Positions 36,264 to 44,473 of a DNA stretch of 64,000 nucleotides are shown here, piece after piece. The notes beneath the pieces were generated by a model. That model was not told the origin of the DNA. It saw only the letters and a list, made by a program, of their open reading frames with translations, and made no database searches. The stretch covers positions 1-64,000 of the forward strand of contig JBEKIF010000024.1 in the NCBI GenBank assembly GCA_050011895.1, written 5' to 3'. The DNA comes from DATBGO01 sp050011895. GTDB taxonomy: Bacteria; Actinomycetota; Actinomycetes; Streptosporangiales; Streptosporangiaceae. How positions within the stretch are numbered: the first letter of the stretch is position 1; each line of letters starts with the position of its first letter. A program made the translations under genes and the position numbers.

Positions 36264-37052
36264 GTGCGCGTGCGCTCGCATCAGCTGGTGTTCCTGCACG
36301 GGCAGCCCGGCTCGGGCGCGGACTGGCAGCAGGTACTGGCCAGGCTCCCGGCCCGGATGCCTGCCATTGCGGCTGACCGGCCGGGATATGGTTCCAGCCC
36401 GGTGGCAGCCGCCGGCTTCGCGGCGAACGCGCGCGCGGTGCTCGGGGAGCTTGACGCCCGCGGGATCGAGCAGGCGGTACTGGTCGGGCATTCCTATGGC
36501 GGCGGGGTGGCGCTATGGGCCGCTAGCCTCGCACCGGAGCGGGTCGAGGCGCTGATCTTGCTGGCGAGCATCGGCCCTGGCTGCCTGAATGGCTGGGACC
36601 GGCTGCTCGCCGCCCCGGCCGCCGGACCGGTCTGCGCGCTGGTGGCGTGGCGGCTGACGCCGTGGATTGCCCGCGCCAGGCTGGCCAGGATCGCCCGGCT
36701 CCGCGGCAGCGCGCTCGGCCCGGACGAGCATGTCAACTGGCATATCTGGGGAAACGCGAGCAGAGATAACGGCCCGTTGTGGCGGACCTTTCTCGCTGAG
36801 CAGCGAGCTCTCGTCGGTGAGCTTGACGAGCTGATCGCGGTGCTTCCGTCGGTCAAGGCACCGGTGCTGCTGCTCGCCGATCCGCAGGACACGCTGGTTC
36901 CCGTTGACACCGCCCGGCGGCTGGCCGGCGCCCTGCCCGACGCCCGCTTGCAGCTGGTCGATGGCCCGGGCCACCACCTGCCCAGGCGAGCCGCTGACAC
37001 GGTCGCCGAGGCGATCGTCACGTTCCTCGACATGGTGGACGCGGGGCTGTAG
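36264..37052 (+). CDS. alpha/beta hydrolase
   Basis: This 262-residue protein is an alpha/beta hydrolase: oxyanion-type HGQPGSGADW near the start, nucleophile elbow VGHSYGG with Ser77, an acid in LLLADPQDTLVP, and His in GPGHHLPRR. A cap domain spans about residues 105-190. It is cytoplasmic. The substrate class (ester, epoxide or haloalkane) cannot be told. The start is GTG at 36264, or possibly the GTG at 36270. Confidence 0.88.
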   Translation: MRVRSHQLVFLHGQPGSGADWQQVLARLPARMPAIAADRPGYGSSPVAAAGFAANARAVLGELDARGIEQAVLVGHSYGGGVALWAASLAPERVEALILLASIGPGCLNGWDRLLAAPAAGPVCALVAWRLTPWIARARLARIARLRGSALGPDEHVNWHIWGNASRDNGPLWRTFLAEQRALVGELDELIAVLPSVKAPVLLLADPQDTLVPVDTARRLAGALPDARLQLVDGPGHHLPRRAADTVAEAIVTFLDMVDAGL

Positions 37053-37114
37053 CGGCGCCGGGTGGCCACCGTCGGTGCGGCCCGGCATCGGCGGCCACGG
37101 CCGCACGCGGAGGC

Positions 37115-37216
37115 GCGCACCGCCGGTATGCCGGGGCCGCGCGGAGACGCGCACCGCCGGTGTGCCGGGGCCGCGCGGAGACGCGCACCGCCGGTGTTCC
37201 GGAGCCGTGCGGAGAC
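37115..37216. repeat. 34-bp tandem repeat, three copies
   Basis: Three consecutive 34-bp units, each beginning GCGCACCGCCGGT and ending CGGAGAC, lie between the hydrolase and the helicase genes. The unit length is not a multiple of three, so it is a non-coding minisatellite. It has no spacers and is not CRISPR-like. Confidence 0.9.
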
Positions 37217-37264
37217 GTGCCGCTGCTGTGCATCGGCGAACTGGCCGCCCGGCCCCGGCCTGGT

Positions 37265-38965
37265 TCAGCTGGCGGCGGCCGTCCGATCCTGGCGGGTCGC
37301 GGCCGGGCGCGGCCCGCGGCGGCTGCTGCCTTGGCGGAGATCTCCGTACCGCCCCTGCTTGCCGCCTGGGCTCAGCTCCGCGTGCCGCCGCCCCTGCTTG
37401 CCGCCTGGGCTCAGGTCCCCGCGCCGTCCCTGGTTGTCCCCTGGGCTCAGGTCCCCGCGCCGTCCCTGCTTGTCCCCTGGGCTCAGGTCCGCGTGCCGTA
37501 CCTGAGTGGCGCCCTGGCCATGGCCCGAGCGGCGCGGGCGGCTGCCGTCCGCGCCACTGTCGAAGGCCAGCTTTCCGGCGCGCCGGCCAGCCGGGCGGGA
37601 GCCAGCGGCGGCGGCAGGCTGCAGCTGGCTAGCCACGGCCGGAATGGGGGTGCCTGAGGTCGCGACATCGCGGACCGCATCGTGGCCCGGCTGGACCTGA
37701 TGACTGATGGGGGTGACACCGGCCGCCTGGTGCAGCCGGCTGACCTCGCGGACCTGGGCAGGCTCGACGAGGGCCACGACGGTGCCGGTCGCACCCGCGC
37801 GAGCAGTGCGCCCCGAGCGGTGCAGGTAGTCCTTGTGGTCATTGGGCGGATCGAAATGCACGACAAGCCCGATGTCGTCGACGTGGATGCCGCGCGCGGC
37901 CACGTCGGTCGCGACAAGGACGCGAGGATGCCCCGCCGTGAATGCGGTGAGTGCGCGCTGCCGCTGGTTCTGGTTCAGGTTGCCGTGGATAGCGGCTGCG
38001 TCGACGCCCGCCCGGGTCAGCTGCTTGGCGAGCCGGTCCGCGCCGTGCTTGGTGCGGACGAAGAACAGGGTCCGCCCGGGCCGGCTGCCGATCTCCGCAG
38101 CGATGGTTACCTTCTCCTGGGCGGGCAGCACGAAGACCCGGTGGTCCACGTCGTTGGGCACGATATCCGAGGCGACGGCGTGCAGTGCCGGGTCGCTCAG
38201 GTAGCCGCTCACCAGCCGGTCGACGCCGCGGTCCAGCGTCGCGGAGAACAGCATTCGCTGGCCGCCCGCCGGGGTGGCGTCGAGAATGCGCGTCACAGCT
38301 GGCAGGAATCCGAGATCAGCCATGTGGTCGGCCTCGTCGACGACGGTAATCTCGATATCGGCGAGCGTGCAGGCGGTCCGGTCGAGCAGGTCGATCAAGC
38401 GGCCAGGGGTCGCGACGACGATGTCAACGCCGCGGCGCAGCCGGTCGATCTGACGGCTGATCGAGATGCCGCCATAGACCGTCGTGACGCTCACTCCGAG
38501 CGTCTGGCCGAGGGGCGCGAGGGCGCCCGCGACCTGCACCGCGAGTTCCCTGGTCGGGACGAGTACGAGACCGCGCGGTGCCTTCTGGCGGCGGGGCCCG
38601 GCCGCTGCAGCCAGCCTGGCCAGCATGGGCAGGCCGAAGGCGAGCGTCTTGCCTGACCCGGTCTGCGCGCGGCCGAGGATGTCCCGGCCCGCAAGCGCGT
38701 CCGGTACGGCGCTGGCCTGAATGGCGAATGGGGCGAGCATTCCGCCAGCAGTCAGCGCGTCGGTGAGCCGGCCGGGCAGGCCAAGCTCGCGGAAGGTGGT
38801 GTCCGCGGGCGGCGGCGCGGCGGCTGCCGCGGTCAGCGCGCGGTCCAGGTCGGAACGTTGATCTTCGCGCGGATCGTGGCGCGGTCCGGTTGCCCGGCTC
38901 GGCGTCCGGGCCGGGCCGCGGTGCCGGTGCGAAGGCGCGCGGCGGCGGCCGGAATTCTGCGGCAT
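37265..38965 (-). CDS. DEAD-box RNA helicase with repetitive basic tail
   Basis: This 566-residue protein has a basic N-terminal tail and the two RecA lobes of a RhlE/CsdA-like helicase. Motif I is AQTGSGKT (100-107), Ia PTRELA, TPGR, motif II D211-E-A-D214, SATLD, and motif VI HRSGRTARAG. The last 80 residues contain five near-copies of a 12-residue basic unit of the form LSPGGKQGRRGD, a likely RNA-binding tail encoded by 36-bp DNA repeats at about 37350-37497. I chose the ATG at 38965, preceded by GGAG. Such helicases help RNA folding in the cold. Confidence 0.93.
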   Translation of the reverse strand: MPQNSGRRRAPSHRHRGPARTPSRATGPRHDPREDQRSDLDRALTAAAAAPPPADTTFRELGLPGRLTDALTAGGMLAPFAIQASAVPDALAGRDILGRAQTGSGKTLAFGLPMLARLAAAAGPRRQKAPRGLVLVPTRELAVQVAGALAPLGQTLGVSVTTVYGGISISRQIDRLRRGVDIVVATPGRLIDLLDRTACTLADIEITVVDEADHMADLGFLPAVTRILDATPAGGQRMLFSATLDRGVDRLVSGYLSDPALHAVASDIVPNDVDHRVFVLPAQEKVTIAAEIGSRPGRTLFFVRTKHGADRLAKQLTRAGVDAAAIHGNLNQNQRQRALTAFTAGHPRVLVATDVAARGIHVDDIGLVVHFDPPNDHKDYLHRSGRTARAGATGTVVALVEPAQVREVSRLHQAAGVTPISHQVQPGHDAVRDVATSGTPIPAVASQLQPAAAAGSRPAGRRAGKLAFDSGADGSRPRRSGHGQGATQVRHADLSPGDKQGRRGDLSPGDNQGRRGDLSPGGKQGRRHAELSPGGKQGRYGDLRQGSSRRGPRPAATRQDRTAAAS

Positions 38966-39204
38966 GGATGAACTCCATCTATGGTTCATGGGCCGCGTCA
39001 TGCTGGAGACGTCGACGACAGCGGCAAACTGGGGCTCACCGAGAAGCGGACTGCTCACACAAGCGACCGCGCGGGCTTCTCGCCCGCGGGAGTGGCAGCT
39101 GGGAACGCTGCCGTGCGTGGAAAGACTATCAGTACTGCCGGTGCTGCCCGTCCAGCGCCACCCAGGTGCAGGCACGCGACCAGGCGCCACGGTAGCCGTT
39201 ACCA

Positions 39205-39234
39205 GTCAGCCCGGCACTGTCGTACCGGGCTGAC
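39205..39234 (-). terminator. terminator downstream of the Tudor-like gene
   Basis: GTCAGCCCGG (39205-39214) and CCGGGCTGAC (39225-39234) form a perfect 10-bp stem, 68 bp after the stop of the minus-strand small gene. The rest of 38966-39301 is the helicase leader and a pair of 18-bp direct repeats at about 39252-39300; I see no gene there. Confidence 0.75.
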
Positions 39235-39301
39235 GCGTCCTCTCGGGCGATGTGGCCGCGGACGGTCAGCCCGCCGCGGACGGTCAGCCCGCCGCAGCTG
39301 G

Positions 39302-39532
39302 TCAGAGCTTGGTCATCTTCGGGTACGGCGCTGCGATTCGTTCCTGCTGAGATCCGAAATCGACGAGCACGGCGGTGTCATCCTCGACGCCGATGACCAC
39401 GCCCAGGCCGTAACTATCGTGCGTCACCTGGTCGTGCAGCGCGAACTGCTTGACCGGCCGCACCACGGCGGGTGTGTTGAAGGGACTTCCTGGCAGGTAG
39501 CGCCGGGTTGCGGCGCGGGCCGGTTTCATCAT
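39302..39532 (-). CDS. small Tudor/SH3-like conserved protein
   Basis: This 76-residue protein is basic at the N-terminus. Its second half, HDQVTHDSYGLGVVIGVE, VLVDFGSQQERI and PYPKMTKL, resembles a CarD/UvrD-tail Tudor-type barrel of the form VxHxxYGxGxV followed by VDFG. Such barrels contact RNA polymerase or nucleic acid, but this short family has no assigned role that I know of. The start is one of two adjacent ATGs (39532 or 39529) after GGAG. Confidence 0.75.
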   Translation of the reverse strand: MMKPARAATRRYLPGSPFNTPAVVRPVKQFALHDQVTHDSYGLGVVIGVEDDTAVLVDFGSQQERIAAPYPKMTKL

Positions 39533-39725
39533 CTCCAGTATGCCCCCTGGCGGCCCGTGCCGGGGTCGGCTGTGACGGGATCGGCACGTCAAAGTTCAAG
39601 CCAGGTGCCGGACCGGGTGGTTACCGCCGGAACTGCCGGGCGGTCGCACCGCTGATCGAGCGACCGACGGGGAGCCTCTGATGCCGGCGGCCGAGGCAAC
39701 TCGGGTCACTATTGCGCGGTCGTGC

Positions 39726-41180
39726 TCAGGCCGAATGCCTGGTAATCGACGTGCGCCGCTCGCGCCAGGCGGCCTCAGCCTCGCCGATCGGCGTGGAGGC
39801 CGGGCCCTGGACGAATGGCCAGATTTCCTCGGCGATGGCCCGCCAGTTGGCGGTGGCGGACAGCTGACCGAGCACGGCGAACAGGCCCAGATTGATCCGC
39901 TGGAGGATCACGTACGACCGCGGGATGCTCACGTATCCGGCCACCGGGCTGCGCAGGTCGAAGAACCGCCGCACGACCGCGGACGCGTAATCCCCGGTGA
40001 TGGTCAGCGGACCTGGTTCGCGGATCGTGTCGTAGAACACCGCCATGTGCTCGACGATCGTCTCGGTGCTCAGCGGCGCGTCCGGGCGCAGGAAGCCGGC
40101 CTGCTCCATGCTCCGGCGGAACTCCTCCGGGTCGTTGCGGACGCACAAGTGGCGGGCCATCTGCATGAGGGGCTGCAGTTCGGTGAGGGTGAAGTGCTTG
40201 ACCAGCCCGAAATCGAGAAAGGTGACCTGCCCGCCGCCGTGGAACAGGTAGTTGCCCGGGTGCGGATCGCCGTTGAAGGCGTGCACGTCGTACAGGCTCC
40301 TGAACACGAACCGGTAGATCGTCTCGCCGGCCAGGTCCCGTTCCTCCTGGGACCAGCTGGCGAGCTCGGCGAAGCGGGCCCCGTCGGCCAGTTCGCTGGT
40401 CACTACCCGCCGCGCTGACAGCTCGCCGATGATCGCGGGAATGCGAATCGTCGGGTGACCCTCGTAGTAGGCCGCCAGGAGGCGCTGGTTGTCGGCTTCC
40501 CTGCGGTAGTCGAGTTCTTCAAGGACCCGGTCCCTGAGCTCGGCGATCAGCCCGTCGACATCCTGGCTGGGCGCGGTGACCCGCAGCATCCGGCGCAGCA
40601 GCGCGACATTGCGGAGGTCAGCCGCCATGGTCTCGGCGATCCCCGGGTACTGCACCTTTACCGCGACGGCGCGGCCATCCAGCGTGATCGCGCGGTGCAC
40701 CTGGCCGATCGAGGCGGCCGCGATCGGCTCCGGGTCCCAGCGGGCGAAGGCCCGCTCTGGTGGCAGGCCAAGCTCCTCCGTGACTACCCGCGCCGCGAGC
40801 TCAGCGCTCATCGGCGGGACACTGTCCTGCAGGCGGCTCATGGTGCGACGGACACCCGGCGACAAGCCGTCGTCGATGTAGCTGGCCATCTGGCCGAGCT
40901 TCATCAGCACGCCCTTCATCGCCCCCAGCGTGTTGGCCACGTCTTCGGCGGTCTCCAGGGCGAGATCGTTGCGCAGCTGTTCCCGGTGCTGCCCGGCGGC
41001 CGCGAACAGCCGGGGCGCGCTGCCGGCGTAGCGCACCGCACCGCGCCCGGCGAGCTGCAGCGCCGCAAGGCCGCGGTCAAATCGCAGCCGCCCGATCCGG
41101 CGGCGCACCACGAGTACGGCCGTGATAAAGCCGCCGGCGATCGCGGCGGCAGCCAGCCGCTTAACCGGAAGCCGCCTCAC
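39726..41180 (-). CDS. UbiB/AarF/ABC1 family atypical kinase
   Basis: This 484-residue protein starts with a hydrophobic helix (residues 8-25) and then carries the family motifs: KLGQMAS (KxGQ), AAASIGQVH (the Ala-rich loop replacing the Gly loop), VAVKVQYPG (catalytic Lys), FNGDPHPGNYLF and LDFG. UbiB proteins are ATPases linked to isoprenoid quinone or lipid biology and usually act at the membrane. The GTG start overlaps the stop of the upstream MpaB-type gene, so the two are coupled. Confidence 0.93.
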   Translation of the reverse strand: MRRLPVKRLAAAAIAGGFITAVLVVRRRIGRLRFDRGLAALQLAGRGAVRYAGSAPRLFAAAGQHREQLRNDLALETAEDVANTLGAMKGVLMKLGQMASYIDDGLSPGVRRTMSRLQDSVPPMSAELAARVVTEELGLPPERAFARWDPEPIAAASIGQVHRAITLDGRAVAVKVQYPGIAETMAADLRNVALLRRMLRVTAPSQDVDGLIAELRDRVLEELDYRREADNQRLLAAYYEGHPTIRIPAIIGELSARRVVTSELADGARFAELASWSQEERDLAGETIYRFVFRSLYDVHAFNGDPHPGNYLFHGGGQVTFLDFGLVKHFTLTELQPLMQMARHLCVRNDPEEFRRSMEQAGFLRPDAPLSTETIVEHMAVFYDTIREPGPLTITGDYASAVVRRFFDLRSPVAGYVSIPRSYVILQRINLGLFAVLGQLSATANWRAIAEEIWPFVQGPASTPIGEAEAAWRERRTSITRHSA

Positions 41181-42070
41181 GCGAGCCGCGCCGACCGCAT
41201 CCGCAGGGTGATCCGCTGCCGTGCCTCAAGCACTCCCGGCTCACCGAGGAACACCGCATCGAGGATGCCGAGCGCCTGCCGGATCTCGCTCCGGCGTTCC
41301 GGAGTCAGGTCATCCGGCGCGACGTAGCCGTACATCTCCCGGGCCCAGGCCGGCAACGCGAAGATTGCGCCGTCCCTGATGTCCTCCCAGATCTCCGCGA
41401 TGTCGGAGTCGAGGCCGGGCGGATCGAGCAGGTAGGTCATCGATTCGGCCGCCGCCGGCGTGCAGCGGAGGTCCGCCCGGACCGAGCTGACGTACCGGTC
41501 AAGCTCGGCGAGGCTGGCGGGGACCAACGCGCGGGGCACGCCGACGAGCTCGGCCGCGACGGCCATCTCGGCCACGTAGCGATCGCCATCCGCCGGTGAT
41601 AGCGGCGTGCCGAATAGGCGCGAGGCAACAATCGCGGAATCGACCAGGGCCGCGTGCACCCAGAGCAGTAGCGCGGGATCGCCGGCCGCGTAAGGGCGGC
41701 CAGTCACCGTGTCGACACCCTTGACGTGGTCATGGATCCGGCGAACCCGGGCCGCGGCCTGCTGCGCGGCGGCCCGCTCGCCGAAGCTGACCGTCGCGAC
41801 GTACGCGGAGGTGGCGGCCAGCCTGCCGACCGGATCCCGGCGCCAGTCGCTGTGCTGGTCGACTCCGGCCATCGCCAGCGGATGCAGCGCCTGCATCAGC
41901 AGCGACCGCAGGCCGGCCACCGGCGACGCCAGATCGGTGCTCACCCGCCATGCGACGCTGCCGGGGCCGAAAAAGCCGTCGTCCGCCGGGCGGTCCGGCA
42001 CGCTGGACACGTAGGCAGCCGCCGAGCGTCCGACCAGGTCGGCGGCGCTCGCGAACGGGTCCGTGGTCAC
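41177..42070 (-). CDS. MpaB/DUF2236 family oxygenase-like protein
   Basis: This 297-residue protein has the conserved helices of the MpaB/Lcp-type haem family: LLMQALHPLAMAGVDQHSDW, a following DPVGRLAAT with the conserved Arg, and RVRRIHDHVKGV with further histidines. Latex-clearing protein and mycophenolic acid MpaB belong here; bacterial members mostly lack known substrates. It starts with GTG and is translationally coupled (GTGA) to the UbiB-type kinase. Confidence 0.88.
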   Translation of the reverse strand: MTTDPFASAADLVGRSAAAYVSSVPDRPADDGFFGPGSVAWRVSTDLASPVAGLRSLLMQALHPLAMAGVDQHSDWRRDPVGRLAATSAYVATVSFGERAAAQQAAARVRRIHDHVKGVDTVTGRPYAAGDPALLLWVHAALVDSAIVASRLFGTPLSPADGDRYVAEMAVAAELVGVPRALVPASLAELDRYVSSVRADLRCTPAAAESMTYLLDPPGLDSDIAEIWEDIRDGAIFALPAWAREMYGYVAPDDLTPERRSEIRQALGILDAVFLGEPGVLEARQRITLRMRSARLA

Positions 42071-42173
42071 GGTGCCGCCGCTGGCAGGATCCTGGCCGCA
42101 GGCTGATGGCCGGGGCGGCCGATGATTCTCAAGGTCACACCAGCCACGCTACCTACCGCGCGCCGGTGGCCGG

Positions 42174-42263
42174 GGCTCCGGCAGGCTGGGGGCCGGGCTC
42201 CGGCAGGCTGGGGGCCGGGCTCCGGCAGGCTGGGCGGCCGGGCTCCGGCAGGCTGGGCGGCCG
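42174..42263. repeat. 22/23-bp tandem repeat, four copies
   Basis: Four units beginning GGCTCCGGCAGGCTGGG lie at 42174, 42196, 42218 and 42241, the last two one base longer, in the spacer before the GT-C-like gene. The change of unit length implies it is non-coding. Confidence 0.9.
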
Positions 42264-42339
42264 GGCTCCAGGGGTGTGCCGGCCGGCCGTCCGGTGCGTG
42301 CGGTTACCTGGGAGAGCGGCATCGGGAAAACTGGGTGCC

Positions 42340-43980
42340 ATGCGCCCGATGCGCGGTGTCGACCTCGAGCGGCCCGCGGAACAAGCCAGCCGTGAGCGGC
42401 CGCGCTGGCGCTTGCCGGATTCCTTGCGGCTTCGGTGGCCGGGGGACTGGTGGCGGGATGTGGCCGGGCTCGCCCGGCAACCGGTCGTCATCAGCGTTCT
42501 GGTAACCGCCGCCGGATCGATCGTCTGGCTGACGGTCTTCCCGCGGATCGGCACTGACCTGTCCGCGCAGATCGCCCGGGCGGGCTGGGCGAGCCGCTAT
42601 CCGGGTTCGGCGTATCTCTTCAGCTGGTATGGCGGTATTTATCCGGCGAGCTATTCGCTGCTGGCGCCGTACCTGCTCGGCGTGGCCGGCACCCGGCAGG
42701 CGATGGCCGTTGCGGCGGTGGGATCCGCGGGCTTGCTTTCACTGCTGCTGGTGCGGCACCGGGTGCCCAGGCCGCGGGCGGCCGCGCTGTGGGCGGCCGT
42801 GGCCATGCTGACGGAGCTGACCGCCGGCCGGGCCACGTTCGTCCTCGGACTGGCCGCTGCGCTGGGCTGTGTCGTCGTCGCCGGCGGTGACTGGCCGCGA
42901 GGCTGGCTCAGGTGGGCCGCCGTCGCGGGCCTGGCCGCGCTGACCTCAATGCTCAGCCCGGTGGCCGGCCTGTTCCTCGGTGTGCCCGCCGCCGCGTTCC
43001 TGATCATCGGCCGGTGGCGCGCCGGCCTGGTCATCGGGGTGGCGGCCGGGCTGCCGCTGGGCCTGGCGGTGCTGCTTTCGGACGGCGGGGCGCAGCCCAT
43101 CAGCATGAAGAACGGGCTACCGTCGCTGCTGGCCGCGGCGGGCGTGGCCGTCCTGCTGCCGCGCCGCTGGCGGATGGTGCGGATAGGCGCCGTCGTGTAT
43201 GCCATCGGCGTGGTCATCGTCTGGGCGGTGCCGACGCCGGTCGGTTCCAATGTCGAGCGCCTGGGCCTGCTGCTGGTAGGCCCGCTGCTGGCCGGGATGG
43301 CCACCGTCCGGTACCGCTGGCTGCTGGCCGCAGCGCTGATCGCCGCCGCGACCTGGCAGGTCGCCCAGCCGGTTACCGACTTCGCGCACGGCAACGCGCC
43401 GCCGTACGCACCGCAGACCGCAGCGCTGGTAGCTGAGCTGCGAGCCCTGGACGCGCAGACCGCGCGGGTGGAGGCGGTGCCGCAGTACGGGCACTGGGAG
43501 TCGCAGGAACTGGCGGCGACGGTGCCGCTGGCCCGCGGGTGGGAGCGGCAGGTCGACATCGCCAGGAACCCGCTGTTCTACGAAGGCACGCTGACCCCCG
43601 CGGCGTACTACGGCTGGCTGCGTGACAACGCGGTGCGGTACGTCGCCATCTCGGCCGCCAGCCCCGACTTCGCGGCGGTGGCGGAGGCCGCCATCGTGCG
43701 GTCCGGCCAGCCCTGGCTCATCCCGGTATGGCGGGACGCCTTCTGGCGGCTGTACCGGGTAGCAGGCACCCTGCCCCTGGCCAGCCCGCCCGCGACCGTC
43801 ATCAGCACCACCCCAGCGGAGATCACTTTGCGGATGCGTCAGGCCGGCATCACCGTCGTGCGGGTGCACTGGTCATGGCTGCTGCGCAGCACCGGCAACG
43901 CCACCCTGGCCGCCCGCGGCCAGTGGACCAGCCTGACCGTGAGCAGGCCAGGCGCCTATACGCTGTCCGCTCGCTATTGA
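42340..43980 (+). CDS. GT-C-like polytopic membrane protein
   Basis: This 546-residue protein has a charged N-terminus, about ten hydrophobic helices and a C-terminal soluble domain of roughly 170 residues. The first extracellular loop contains IGTDLSAQIARAGWASRYPG and SWYGGIYPASYSLLAP. This segment recurs in actinobacterial membrane proteins thought to be lipid-linked glycosyltransferases of GT-C fold, with the loop acids as candidate catalytic residues. The substrate is unknown. The ATG at 42340 is chosen; the in-frame DNA upstream consists of tandem repeats. A gene of similar plan lies at 53666. Confidence 0.8.
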   Translation: MRPMRGVDLERPAEQASRERPRWRLPDSLRLRWPGDWWRDVAGLARQPVVISVLVTAAGSIVWLTVFPRIGTDLSAQIARAGWASRYPGSAYLFSWYGGIYPASYSLLAPYLLGVAGTRQAMAVAAVGSAGLLSLLLVRHRVPRPRAAALWAAVAMLTELTAGRATFVLGLAAALGCVVVAGGDWPRGWLRWAAVAGLAALTSMLSPVAGLFLGVPAAAFLIIGRWRAGLVIGVAAGLPLGLAVLLSDGGAQPISMKNGLPSLLAAAGVAVLLPRRWRMVRIGAVVYAIGVVIVWAVPTPVGSNVERLGLLLVGPLLAGMATVRYRWLLAAALIAAATWQVAQPVTDFAHGNAPPYAPQTAALVAELRALDAQTARVEAVPQYGHWESQELAATVPLARGWERQVDIARNPLFYEGTLTPAAYYGWLRDNAVRYVAISAASPDFAAVAEAAIVRSGQPWLIPVWRDAFWRLYRVAGTLPLASPPATVISTTPAEITLRMRQAGITVVRVHWSWLLRSTGNATLAARGQWTSLTVSRPGAYTLSARY

Positions 43981-44021
43981 ACGTGACCAGGCTGCGACGG
44001 CAGGCAAGGGCGCTTTCAAAT

Positions 44022-44085
44022 CGGCGCCGTCCAGTGACCCCCAGCCCTGCCCCCGGCGCCGTCCAGTGACCCTCAGCCTCGCCCC
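44022..44085. repeat. 32-bp tandem duplication
   Basis: Two adjacent 32-bp copies beginning CGGCGCCGTCCAGTGACCC, differing at two positions, lie just after the GT-C-like gene. Confidence 0.85.
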
Positions 44086-44128
44086 ACCCGGTGCCCTCCA
44101 TCCGCCCTCAACACCGTCCTGCCGAGCA

Positions 44129-44196
44129 CCTATACCGGATTACGTGGCCACGGTAAACCTAAATATCCTATATGTCCCCACCAAATCCGGTATAAG
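44129..44196. repeat. 68-bp palindromic element, copy 2
   Basis: TATACCGGATT (44131-44141) pairs with AATCCGGTATA (44184-44194). The element has the same 68-bp length and the same outer 20 bases as copy 1 at 22111-22178, while the middle differs and the inner hairpin is lost. It lies between two genes on the plus strand. No target-site duplication is visible. Apart from the two repeats, 43981-44473 holds no gene that I can support. Confidence 0.85.
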
Positions 44197-44473
44197 CTGC
44201 CGGACGATCTTCGAGATGGGGTTTGAAACCCGGGTGGCGTGCTCGCCAGGGCGTTCAGCCATACTGAGGTCGGGTCACCGGACTCAGCTGGGATTCACTG
44301 CCTAAGGCGATGGACGTCGGCGGGTCCAGGCGGATTTTCCCGCTGCGGAGAACCATCGGCGACCGGCACTGTGAACAGCCGGCCTGACCTGCGTCCCGCA
44401 CCTAGAGATTCGCCCTTCGGTACCTGCATGATTGGGCACGTTCCCTGGCAACTGCGCCGATCGGAGCGATCGC

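Noticed and set aside
37115..37216. CRISPR array
   Set aside because: The 34-bp units are directly adjacent without spacers and have no cas genes nearby.
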